Assembly: GCA_043746555.1 (NCBI GenBank) | Contig: JAYTQU010000070.1 | Span: 1 to 6,621 of the forward strand | Direction: 5' to 3' | DNA: 6,621 nucleotides | Source: CAZQYC01 sp043746555 | GTDB taxonomy: Bacteria; Pseudomonadota; Gammaproteobacteria; Steroidobacterales; Steroidobacteraceae | In this document: in pieces, positions 1-5,978 of the stretch | Numbering within the stretch: the stretch's first letter is position 1 | How the letters are laid out: each line of letters starts with the position of its first letter | Translations under genes and position numbers: made by a program | The notes under the pieces: generated by a model | What the model was told of the DNA's origin: nothing | Database searches by the model: none | The model's input: the letters and a program-made list of their open reading frames with translations, nothing else

Positions 1-2
1 CG

Positions 3-176
3 CAACTCGACCCGGCACGCTTCGTCCGTATCCACCGATCCTTCATTCTCAACATCGACCGCCTCGCGCGTTTAGAGCTTTACTCCAAAGATAGCTGGCT
101 CGCGATTCTCACCAACGGCAAACAACTTCCGGTCTCGCGCACGGGACATGCGCGATTAAAGGAATTGATAGGCTAA
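3..176 (+). CDS. LytTR-domain response regulator, C-terminal end only (5' end outside window)
   Basis: This is the last 57 codons of a gene entering from the left; no start codon is visible. The peptide contains FVRIHRSFILNID, then a strand-turn-strand stretch (LARLELYSKDSWLAIL, TNGKQLPVSR) and ends in a short helix (TGHARLKELIG). This is the usual end of a LytTR (LytR/AlgR) DNA-binding domain, where F-x-R-x-H-R-S and the final L-x-V-S-R strand are the conserved landmarks. Such proteins are normally cytoplasmic two-component response regulators with an N-terminal receiver domain and bind direct repeats in promoters; the receiver part is not in view, so that is inferred. The TAA stop at 174-176 overlaps the stop of the convergent hydrolase gene. 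The family call is secure; the regulator's target and partner kinase cannot be judged. Confidence 0.88.
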   Translation, partial: QLDPARFVRIHRSFILNIDRLARLELYSKDSWLAILTNGKQLPVSRTGHARLKELIG

Positions 177-1072
177 TTCCCAATCGTTCTCTGCAAAAAC
201 CCCACAGCCGTCTTGAGATGTTCGCCTTCGTAGAACACCGCGCCGGCGTGTCCTGCGCCGTGAACGACGTGGAAGTGAACGTCGAGTCCGAGTTTTTCGT
301 ATGCGCCCTGTAGTTCATGCGCTTGGTTGATCGGCATTTGCGGGTCTCGATCGCCGTGAAGTAATAGCAGTGGCGGATCGGCGCGATCGACGAAGAAAAC
401 CGGGCTCGCAAGTTTTGCCAATTCGGGAACTGCGTCCGGTTGTCCGCCCAACAATTTATCGAGCGCCGGTTTGCGAACGTTTAATCCGAATGGTGTGGAT
501 TGCGCGAGGATAGTCGTTAAGTCGCTCGCGCCGAAGTAATCCAGTATTGCTTGCACGTTCGATGATTCATTTAAATACTCGCCTTCGGTTCCCTCGAATT
601 CTTTCTCGCCATTGGTAACGCCAACCAAAGCCGCCAAGTGTCCGCCGGACGATGCGCCCGCAATGGCGATGCGGTCCGTTCGATATCCATACTCTCGCGC
701 CTTCGCGCGCAGAAAACGAATGCCCGCCTTGATGTCGTACACCTGTGCGGGAAAGCGCGCATCGGTAGACTGGCGAAAATCCAGACTCGCCAACGCAAAT
801 CCATTGTCGACGAGCGCTTTCGGATATTGTTTCTTGTCGTACAAATACCAAGCGCCGCCATGCACCCACACGACAAGCGATGGCGCTTTGTTGCCCGTGG
901 GCATGTACAGATCGAGCGCCAGTGGTTTGCCGTCGACCGTGGCGTAAACGACGTCTTTAAATTCACGCGCAGTTTGCGCCGATAGCGCCGTCGGAACGGC
1001 AAGCACGGCGCTCGCAAATAGAAGCACAATTCCAGTCTTGGCTGGTCGGCTTTCTTGTTTTCTGTTTGGCAT
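173..1072 (-). CDS. Secreted alpha/beta-hydrolase, esterase-like (BD-FAE/HSL type)
   Basis: This 299-residue protein has a signal peptide: a basic start (MPNRKQESRPAK), a hydrophobic core at about residues 14-28 and a likely signal peptidase I site after ALSAQ or just before it (residues 29-33), so it should act in the periplasm or outside. The mature part has the alpha/beta-hydrolase order. The oxyanion-hole motif HGGAW is at 71-75 and the nucleophile elbow GASSGG at 139-144 (Ser141). The acid region HGDRDP is at 239-244 (probably Asp243) and GAGH at 272-275 (His275). The HGGAW motif and length fit carboxylesterases of the BD-FAE/hormone-sensitive-lipase groups; the substrate cannot be read from the sequence. 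The start is set by the signal peptide; no strong Shine-Dalgarno precedes it. The gene is monocistronic in view, and its TAG overlaps the TAA of the convergent LytTR gene, so the two transcripts must run into each other. Confidence 0.92.
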   Translation of the reverse strand: MPNRKQESRPAKTGIVLLFASAVLAVPTALSAQTAREFKDVVYATVDGKPLALDLYMPTGNKAPSLVVWVHGGAWYLYDKKQYPKALVDNGFALASLDFRQSTDARFPAQVYDIKAGIRFLRAKAREYGYRTDRIAIAGASSGGHLAALVGVTNGEKEFEGTEGEYLNESSNVQAILDYFGASDLTTILAQSTPFGLNVRKPALDKLLGGQPDAVPELAKLASPVFFVDRADPPLLLLHGDRDPQMPINQAHELQGAYEKLGLDVHFHVVHGAGHAGAVFYEGEHLKTAVGFLQRTIGN

Positions 1073-1341
1073 GGCGTGTTATCACTAGACGACAGTTTCT
1101 AAGTATCGGCCGTTGACCTGATCTCAGCGCAAAAGAATTGTTTGCCGGTCACTGCTCGCGTGCTTTGCCGGTTAATACCTGCGTCCGCTTGCGCCGTTTC
1201 ACCGGTTCCAACACGCGATAACCGGCGGCCGAGCGCCATTCGCCGGTTCCCACTTTTAACTTCGGTCCGATGAGCGCACCATTGCAGCAAGTCGCGCCGA
1301 GCGATTTGTTTCGGCGATTCATCTCGATGAGGGTTACGGCG
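1073..1341. other. Gap between hydrolase and PspC gene, with a doubtful small ORF
   Basis: This 269-base stretch separates two divergent genes and should hold both their promoters, but no convincing -35/-10 pair stands out. Five CCGG-containing words occur within about 110 bases (near 1143, 1167, 1201, 1221 and 1240). Four are of GCCGGT/ACCGGC type, and GCCGGTTA (1167-1174) could pair with TAACCGGC (about 1218-1225). A minus-strand ORF of 57 codons starts at 1322 and stops at 1149. Its peptide includes KLKVGTGEWRSAAGYRVLEP, followed by a basic stretch VKRRKRTQVLTGK. The codon choice is not absurd, but there is no good ribosome binding site and I do not recognise the peptide, so it is not called as a gene. 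Confidence 0.4.
1329..1333 (+). promoter_or_regulatory. Shine-Dalgarno deciding the PspC start
   Basis: GAGGG lies eight bases before the ATG at 1342. The two upstream in-frame ATGs (1270 and 1327) have no comparable site, and the residues they would add show no PspC similarity. This site therefore decides the start. Confidence 0.7.
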
Positions 1342-1554
1342 ATGGCAAAATTCAATGAACCACTGCGGCGTTCGCGCTCCAATCGCATGATCGGCGGTGT
1401 AGTCGCGGGCCTGGCAAACTACTTCGGCCTCGACGTGACCCTGGCCCGTGTAATTTATGTAGTAGGTTCGATCTGTTCCGCCGCGTTTCCTGGAATTCTC
1501 GTGTACTTAATTCTATGGATCGTGATCCCTGAAGAGGAGTACCAAAACTCCTAG
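1342..1554 (+). CDS. Small stand-alone PspC-domain membrane protein
   Basis: This 70-residue protein is almost nothing but a PspC domain. It has a basic N-terminus (FNEPLRRSRSNR), then the signature MIGGVVAGLANYFGLD at residues 16-31, LARVIYVVGS at 34-43, a transmembrane helix over roughly 37-62 and the closing LWIVIPEEE at 58-66. PspC proteins sit in the inner membrane. In enterobacteria PspC senses envelope stress together with PspB and relieves PspA inhibition of PspF. No pspA, pspB or pspF is in view, so this is better described as an orphan PspC-domain protein than as pspC itself. The start at 1342 is preferred because of the GAGGG site before it. The 103 bases after its stop separate it from the convergent CoA-transferase. 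Confidence 0.88.
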   Translation: MAKFNEPLRRSRSNRMIGGVVAGLANYFGLDVTLARVIYVVGSICSAAFPGILVYLILWIVIPEEEYQNS

Positions 1555-1616
1555 GGCAATAGATCGTAGAGCCTATCTTGATATCCTCATTTCGAGATCT
1601 AAAACTCCCATGAAAG

Positions 1617-1636
1617 AGCGAGCGAACGGCTCCGCT
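1617..1636 (-). terminator. Possible terminator after the CoA-transferase gene
   Basis: AGCGAGC (1617-1623) can pair with GCTCCGCT (1629-1636), giving seven pairs with a one-base bulge around the loop GAACG. On the minus strand it follows the CoA-transferase stop by about 21 bases and is followed by CTTTCATGGG, a poor T-tract. The stem is short, so the call is tentative. Confidence 0.3.
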
Positions 1637-1657
1637 GGATAGATGCGAGCAGCGCAA

Positions 1658-2896
1658 CTAACCGACAATTCCTTTGGCTCGCAAACGTGTTAGCTCTTCT
1701 TCTTTGACACCCAACCTCTCGCGCAGAACATCATTTGTGTGCTGACCCAGCGTCGGTGGCGCGAATTTACACTGCGGTGGCGTGACCGACATTTTGATTG
1801 GACTCGCCACCAACGGCACCGTGCCGGAGAGTGGATGCGGAACTTCCATTTTCATTGCGCGCGCTTGAACCTGCGGATGCGCAAAAACTTGTTCGATGTC
1901 ATTGATGCCGCCCACCGGGACGCCGGCCGGTTCAAGCGCCGCGATCCAATCATTCACGTTGCGTTTGCGAAATACATCGGCGAGCAGCGGGATCAGCACT
2001 TCGCGATTGCGCACCCGATCGGCATTCTTCGTAAAGCGCGCGTCCTCGTGCAAACGAACGCCGGCTGCAATGCAACACTTCACGAATTGTGCATCGTTGC
2101 CCACGGCGATGACGAACTGCCCATCGGCCGCCTCGAATACCTGATACGGGACGATGTTCGCATGCGCGTTGCCTTGGCGCTGCGGCACTTTTCCCGATAC
2201 CAAATAGTTCATGTTCATATTCGCGATCATGGCGACTTGCGTGTCGAGCAACGCCATATCGATGTGTTGGCCCTGCCCGGACTGCGCGCGATAAGCAAGC
2301 GCCGCAAGAATCGCGACCGTTGCATACATGCCGGTTGAGAGATCTGCTACGGCAACGCCGACTTTCTGCGGACCGCCGCCGGGTAAATCGTCACGCTCGC
2401 CGGTAATGCTCATTAACCCGCCAATGCCTTGAATAATAAAATCGTATCCGGGTATATGACTCATCGGTCCGGATTGTCCGAAGCCCGTGATCGAGCAGTA
2501 AATCAACCCGGGATTGTTTTGTTTCAATCGCTCGTAGCCCAAGCCATAGCGTTCGAGATCGCCGGCCTTGTAATTCTCGATGAGCACATCGGACTGTGCA
2601 GCGAGTTTTCGAATCAACTCCTGACCTTCGGGCTTCGAGATGTCGACGGCAACGGATCGCTTTCCCCGATTTGCCGACAAGTAATAGGCAGACTCGGTGG
2701 TATCGTTGCCTTGCGCGTCTTTTAGATAAGGCGGTCCCCAACCTCGCGTATCGTCGCCGGTACCGGGGCGCTCAATTTTAATTACCTCAGCGCCGAGATC
2801 GGCAAGTATCTGACCGCACCACGGACCCGCGAGCACTCGGCTCATGTCGAGGACGCGAAGATGTGAGAGAGCTTGGGGAGATGAATTTGTATACAT
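1658..2896 (-). CDS. Class III CoA-transferase, CaiB/BaiF family
   Basis: This 412-residue cytoplasmic enzyme is of normal family length (about 380-430). Family III CoA-transferases move CoA between carboxylic acids through enzyme-bound aspartyl-CoA anhydride intermediates. Visible landmarks are LRVLDMSRVLAGPWCGQILADLGAEVIKIE (13-42), the strongly conserved N-terminal nucleotide-binding part; ANRGKRSVAVD (75-85); FGQSGP (139-144); PGYDFIIQGIGGLMSITG (149-166); and VADLSTGMYA (183-192), whose Asp185 matches the catalytic aspartate of formyl-CoA transferase and CaiB. The rest follows the family to the C-terminus, including NDIEQVFAHPQVQAR and a late LGQHTNDVL. Substrates cannot be read out; family members act on formate/oxalate, carnitine, succinate with C4-C5 acids, benzylsuccinate or bile acids. 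It lies 87 bases downstream of, and on the same strand as, acetoacetyl-CoA synthetase, so co-transcription is likely. No clear Shine-Dalgarno precedes the ATG. Family is certain, substrate is not. Confidence 0.93.
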   Translation of the reverse strand: MYTNSSPQALSHLRVLDMSRVLAGPWCGQILADLGAEVIKIERPGTGDDTRGWGPPYLKDAQGNDTTESAYYLSANRGKRSVAVDISKPEGQELIRKLAAQSDVLIENYKAGDLERYGLGYERLKQNNPGLIYCSITGFGQSGPMSHIPGYDFIIQGIGGLMSITGERDDLPGGGPQKVGVAVADLSTGMYATVAILAALAYRAQSGQGQHIDMALLDTQVAMIANMNMNYLVSGKVPQRQGNAHANIVPYQVFEAADGQFVIAVGNDAQFVKCCIAAGVRLHEDARFTKNADRVRNREVLIPLLADVFRKRNVNDWIAALEPAGVPVGGINDIEQVFAHPQVQARAMKMEVPHPLSGTVPLVASPIKMSVTPPQCKFAPPTLGQHTNDVLRERLGVKEEELTRLRAKGIVG

Positions 2897-2936
2897 GAGC
2901 GAACTTTAGCGGCAACTGTTGCTTGCGGATTCTAGT

Positions 2937-3007
2937 CGAGACACGAGACCCAGGGGACGAATTGAAAGGAAGTCTTGCGCGTCTCACGTCTTGTGCTTCG
3001 TGTCTCG
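2937..3007 (-). repeat. Long-loop inverted repeat at the end of the synthetase gene
   Basis: CGAGACACGA (2937-2946) is the exact reverse complement of TCGTGTCTCG (2998-3007). The 10-bp arms are 51 bases apart; one arm lies in the last codons of the acetoacetyl-CoA synthetase gene and the other in the intergenic gap. The loop has further GTCT-rich words (GTCTTG, GTCTCACGTCTTG). It could fold in the mRNA between the two genes and affect processing or relative expression, but there is no T-tract, so it is not a standard terminator. Confidence 0.45.
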
Positions 3008-5083
3008 TCCTTTCGCAAATTCGATAAACCAATCCATCGACTGTGGATTTGCCATCGAATCGAGATTGACGGATTTTTCTATCGGGTATCCCAGTAATAT
3101 TTTTTTGACCGGTACTTCGAGTTTCTTGCCGGATAACGTGCGCGGCACATGCGCGACGGCGAACGCTTCATTCGGCACGTGGCGCGCAGAGAGCTTGATG
3201 CGAATCGCATCGAGCAACCGCTTGCGTAATTCCTGCGGCACGCCGGTTTCGGTCGACGCGGGATTTAATTTGTGCGAAGCGCGTCCCGCCTCCATTGCAT
3301 TTACGACGCCGCCATCGCGCAACACCACGAACAAGGCCAGGTAGGATTCCTTGCCGAGATATTCAAGATCGACGACCAGCGAATCGCTGACCTCGGGAAA
3401 CTTTTCGACAATGCGGTACAACTCGCTCGTGCCCATGCGAATACCGTAGCGGTTGATCGTGGAGTCGGAGCGGCCAAAAATAACGCCGGTGACCGAATCG
3501 CAACGCTCGATCAGCTTCAGCCAATCGCCGTGTCGCCAAACACCCGGATACACGTCGAAGTAACTTTCGAAGTATCGTTTACCGTCCGTGTCTCCCCAAA
3601 AGTAAAGCGGCAGACTCGGTATCGGTAACGTCATCACGAGTTCGCCGACTTCGTTCATGACCGGCTTGCCGCCGTCGTTGAATGCAAACGTCGCGACACC
3701 AAGTTCGCGACACGTCATCTCGCCGGCGTAGACGGGCAATGTGGGACATGACGTTAGAAAACACGCGGCCGGATCGGTGCCGCCGGTAATGCATGCAAGC
3801 ATCACATCGGGATGAACGTGTTCGTACACCCAACGAAAGCCTTCTTCGGTGAGCGGCGACCCCGTGCAGCCGACGGTTTTCAACGACGAGAGATCGAACT
3901 CTTTGCGCGGACTCAATCCCGCCTTGCTACACATCGTAATGAACGCGGGACTTGTACCGAACGAATTCGCTTGCTCGCGTTCGGCGAAACGCCACAAGGT
4001 TGTGAGATCGGGATAGCCTGGATTACCGTCGAATTGCAGAATGGTTGCGCCGTTAATCAAGCCGTTAACCAATGAGTTCCACATGATCCAGGTCGTCGAC
4101 GTAAACCAAAACGCGCGATCGCCCGGCTTGCCATCGAGATGTAGTACGCCGGACTTCAGCGTTTCGAGAATCATGCCGCCGTGACAATGCACAATGGGTT
4201 TCGGCATGCCCGTTGTGCCGGAGGAATACACCACCCACAACGGATGCGAGAAAGGCAGCGCCGCAATCTTCAAGGGCGCAGGTTGTGCAACAGCATCGTT
4301 GAACGACACTACTTGAACAGCTCGTTGAACATCTCGATCGTCGAACGACAAGTCATCGAGTTGCGCACTCGCATCGAGATAGGGAACGAAGATGACGGCC
4401 CGCACCGTCGGCAATTGCTTGACCAATTCGCGCACGGTCTCGCGGCGATCGATGTCTTTGCCGCCGTAGCGATAGCCATCCACCGCAATCAATATCTTCG
4501 GTTCGATTTGCCTGAAGCGATCGAGCACACTCACCGGCCCCATGTCGGGCGAAGTGCAAGACCAAATCGCACCTTGGCTCACGGCGGCGAGAATCGCCAT
4601 CGTCGCTTGCGGAATGTTCGGCATATAGGCGACGACTCGATCGCCGGGTTGCACGCCGAGGCGTTCCAGTGTCGCCGACAATGCAGCCACTTTGTCGGAT
4701 AATTCACTCCACGAGACTTCCGCGCGCGATACGACTTCCGATTGAAAAATAATTGCCGGCTGGTTCGCTGCGCCGGATTGCTTCGCGTACGCGAGGGCAT
4801 GCTCGGCATAGTTGAGTGTCGAACCTTCGAACCACTTCGCACCCGGCATGGTGCGGCGGTCGAGCACTTGTTTGTACGGTGCGTGCGATATAACGCCGCC
4901 GAATTGCCAAACAGATTCGTAGAACGCTTCGATCTCGTCGATCGACCAGCGCCACAGCGATTCGTAGTCTTCGAACTCTAAGCCGCGATGTTTCTTAAGC
5001 CACGCTAGATAGCGCGTGATGGCGGCGTCGGCAATGCGTTCGGCGGAAGGTCGCCACAACGGCAGTGGTTGATCGTTTTGCAT
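2984..5083 (-). CDS. Acetoacetyl-CoA synthetase (acetoacetate--CoA ligase)
   Basis: This 699-residue cytoplasmic enzyme of the ANL adenylating family activates acetoacetate with ATP and CoA to acetoacetyl-CoA, AMP and pyrophosphate. The N-terminus PLPLWRPSAERIADAAITRY (7-26) and WSIDEIEAFYESVWQFGGV are typical of the acetoacetate ligases. The core shows the phosphate loop YSSGTTGMPKP (286-296), TWIMWNSLVNGLINGAT (331-347), CITGGTD (431-437), WRHGDW (516-521) with the ribose-binding Asp520, and GRSDSTINRYGIRMGTSE (537-554). RTLSGKKLEVPVKK (648-661) carries the catalytic Lys653, and the SMANPQSM ending is also usual. It is longer than the usual 650 or so, partly from a linker at about 594-614. 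The open frame runs on to 5389, but those 102 extra residues look non-coding. Start 5083 fits the family best, although no good Shine-Dalgarno is seen; ATG 5122 is the alternative. It precedes the CoA-transferase, suggesting acetoacetate or polyhydroxybutyrate catabolism. Confidence 0.95.
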   Translation of the reverse strand: MQNDQPLPLWRPSAERIADAAITRYLAWLKKHRGLEFEDYESLWRWSIDEIEAFYESVWQFGGVISHAPYKQVLDRRTMPGAKWFEGSTLNYAEHALAYAKQSGAANQPAIIFQSEVVSRAEVSWSELSDKVAALSATLERLGVQPGDRVVAYMPNIPQATMAILAAVSQGAIWSCTSPDMGPVSVLDRFRQIEPKILIAVDGYRYGGKDIDRRETVRELVKQLPTVRAVIFVPYLDASAQLDDLSFDDRDVQRAVQVVSFNDAVAQPAPLKIAALPFSHPLWVVYSSGTTGMPKPIVHCHGGMILETLKSGVLHLDGKPGDRAFWFTSTTWIMWNSLVNGLINGATILQFDGNPGYPDLTTLWRFAEREQANSFGTSPAFITMCSKAGLSPRKEFDLSSLKTVGCTGSPLTEEGFRWVYEHVHPDVMLACITGGTDPAACFLTSCPTLPVYAGEMTCRELGVATFAFNDGGKPVMNEVGELVMTLPIPSLPLYFWGDTDGKRYFESYFDVYPGVWRHGDWLKLIERCDSVTGVIFGRSDSTINRYGIRMGTSELYRIVEKFPEVSDSLVVDLEYLGKESYLALFVVLRDGGVVNAMEAGRASHKLNPASTETGVPQELRKRLLDAIRIKLSARHVPNEAFAVAHVPRTLSGKKLEVPVKKILLGYPIEKSVNLDSMANPQSMDWFIEFAKGRDTKHKT

Positions 5084-5345
5084 AGGTTGTGCGGGCAGCG
5101 CGCAATCGGGCGCGGCGCACATGCTAACCCGATAGCAGGGTTCCACGCTCGTTTTGCGACTAGGGACTTTAAGGCGACGTCGAGTTGAATTAACCCTCTC
5201 GACGTTAACGCAGCTGTCTTCGTTTCGCGTCGCGACAATATCACCTTCGCGATAATCCCTTAAATGCATTATTGGTAAACATTGAAATCTCACTACGCGG
5301 CGAATTCGAACGCCAACGGGATGCGTCGCGTTGACGGCCACGAAG
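5084..5345. other. Upstream region of acetoacetyl-CoA synthetase
   Basis: These 262 bases between the synthetase start and the remnant gene hold the inverted repeat described separately. They also hold a locally AT-rich patch (5256-5290) where a minus-strand promoter could lie: TTTACC and ATTATC are 17 bases apart on that strand, but both are poor matches to the sigma-70 consensus. The synthetase frame stays open here, but the residues show no similarity to the enzyme family. Confidence 0.35.
5177..5205. promoter_or_regulatory. Operator-like inverted repeat upstream of acetoacetyl-CoA synthetase
   Basis: ACGTCGAG (5177-5184) and CTCGACGT (5198-5205) are perfect 8-base inverted arms around a 13-base AT-rich spacer. 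The site is about 95-120 bases before the chosen synthetase start, where a dimeric repressor or activator could bind. It could also be an RNA hairpin in a long leader. Secondary TTAAC/GTTAA words sit at 5190-5194 and 5204-5208. No matching regulator gene is visible, so the binding protein is unknown. Confidence 0.45.
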
Positions 5346-5560
5346 ATGCCGAACGAAATTTTAGACGCAGATGGCAGTGCGAGCATCATTTTTCATGAGC
5401 TTTCGGAGACCGTGTCCGATCCGGATTTGAACGCGTGGTATGACCGACGGGAAATGACAATGGCGACAAATGCGCATGGACATTCGGCACAACCTACACC
5501 GCATTCGGCGGAAAGACGGCAAACGTTGGATTGGGAGCGCGCGATTTTCTATCGTCGTGA
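5346..5560 (+). pseudogene. C-terminal remnant of an EXORDIUM/PHI-1-like secreted protein, frameshifted
   Basis: Two reading frames must be joined to read it. From ATG 5346 the frame gives MPNEILDADGSASIIFHELS, then ETVSDPDLNAWYDRR to about 5449. From 5450 a second frame continues as GNDNGDKCAWTFGTTYTAF and GGKTANVGLGARDFL to 5551, then stops at 5558-5560. Joined, these match the ordered C-terminal motifs I associate with bacterial proteins similar to plant EXORDIUM/PHI-1: a HEL(S/A)E helix, DPDLNAWYD, DKCAWTFGTTY and an ARDFL-like strand. This rests on recall of the family, not a search. The break falls in a G run (5449-5451), where restoring one G mends the frame. The N-terminal two thirds and the usual end after the ARDFL strand are absent, so even a repaired frame would be a fragment. 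Confidence 0.7.
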
Positions 5561-5978
5561 CGTCGGTTGTTGTTGCGACAATGACGTTTGCCGCAGCGAC
5601 TGGCGCGGTTGATGCCGTTCCCTTCGGGAAGGGTATCGACGTGTTGACGTTTCACATCCAACGCATGACGACGCTTGAAGACGCTTTGCACAAAGCGGTG
5701 AACGATCGAGACTCAAAACAACTCGATAAGATGTTGTCGCCGTTTTTTGAAATCCGTCGCGCTGGTGGCGTTGTCGTTCAGCGCGATGCCTGGCTCCGAG
5801 AAGGCATGAAGTCCGGTGGACAACTCTACGAGCTGCGTATGACGTGCAGAACAGCGTCATTGCCATTTTCGCCCTGGCCGCGCCTGGACACCCGGACCGG
5901 TTCATCGTCGACGTCTGAATGCACCAACAGAACGAATGGCGTTTGCGCGTTCGCTTCGAGGCGACCCAAGCCCAGTGA
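5557..5978 (+). pseudogene. SnoaL/DUF4440-like (NTF2-fold) protein, broken by frameshift and nonsense codon
   Basis: The first frame gives a hydrophobic VTSVVVATMTFAAATGAVDA (possible signal peptide), then MTTLEDALHKAVNDRDSKQL (from 5665), DKMLSPFFEIRRAGGVVVQR, DAWLREG and GQLYEL, the usual opening of a SnoaL/DUF4440 NTF2-like domain. After about 5837 that frame turns into low-quality Ser/Thr/Pro-rich sequence. The frame starting YDVQNSVIAIFALAAPGHPD (5838) carries on with DRFIVDV, a TGA at 5916-5918, then MHQQNEWRLRVRFEATQAQ and a stop at 5976-5978. That is the expected last strands, DVW...EWRL-x-V, with TGA where Trp is expected. A one-base loss near 5836-5838 plus TGG to TGA explains both lesions. 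The true 5' end is uncertain: GTG 5557, ATG 5581 and ATG 5665 are in frame, and none has a good ribosome site. Intact relatives are small secreted or cytoplasmic proteins of varied function. Confidence 0.72.

Noticed and set aside
1270..1341. Longer 94-residue form of the PspC protein
   Set aside because: There is no ribosome site at ATG 1270, the added residues are unlike PspC proteins, and a good Shine-Dalgarno sits before ATG 1342.
1555..1580. TAGGGC...GCCTA near the PspC stop as a terminator
   Set aside because: The stem is only five pairs with a bulge and no T-tract.
1739..2338. 199-residue plus-strand ORF opposite the CoA-transferase
   Set aside because: It is a His/Arg-rich shadow of the minus-strand gene, which is fully explained by a conserved enzyme family.
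4181..4702. 173-residue plus-strand ORF opposite acetoacetyl-CoA synthetase
   Set aside because: It is an antisense shadow rich in Arg/His, overlapping conserved core motifs of the real gene, with no recognisable domain.
5084..5389. N-terminal extension of acetoacetyl-CoA synthetase to 801 residues
   Set aside because: The extra residues have no family similarity, include a regulatory palindrome, and the family N-terminus begins at the ATG at 5083.
5331..5612. 93-residue plus ORF beginning with TTG at 5331
   Set aside because: Only its middle (5346-5449) matches a family. After the G run it reads out of frame over the remnant and ends in Cys/Asp/Arg-rich nonsense. It is covered by the pseudogene call.
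5620..5633. CCCTT-CGGG-AAGGG hairpin
   Set aside because: The stem is only five pairs, lies within the decayed coding sequence, and has no T-tract, so it is likely to be chance.
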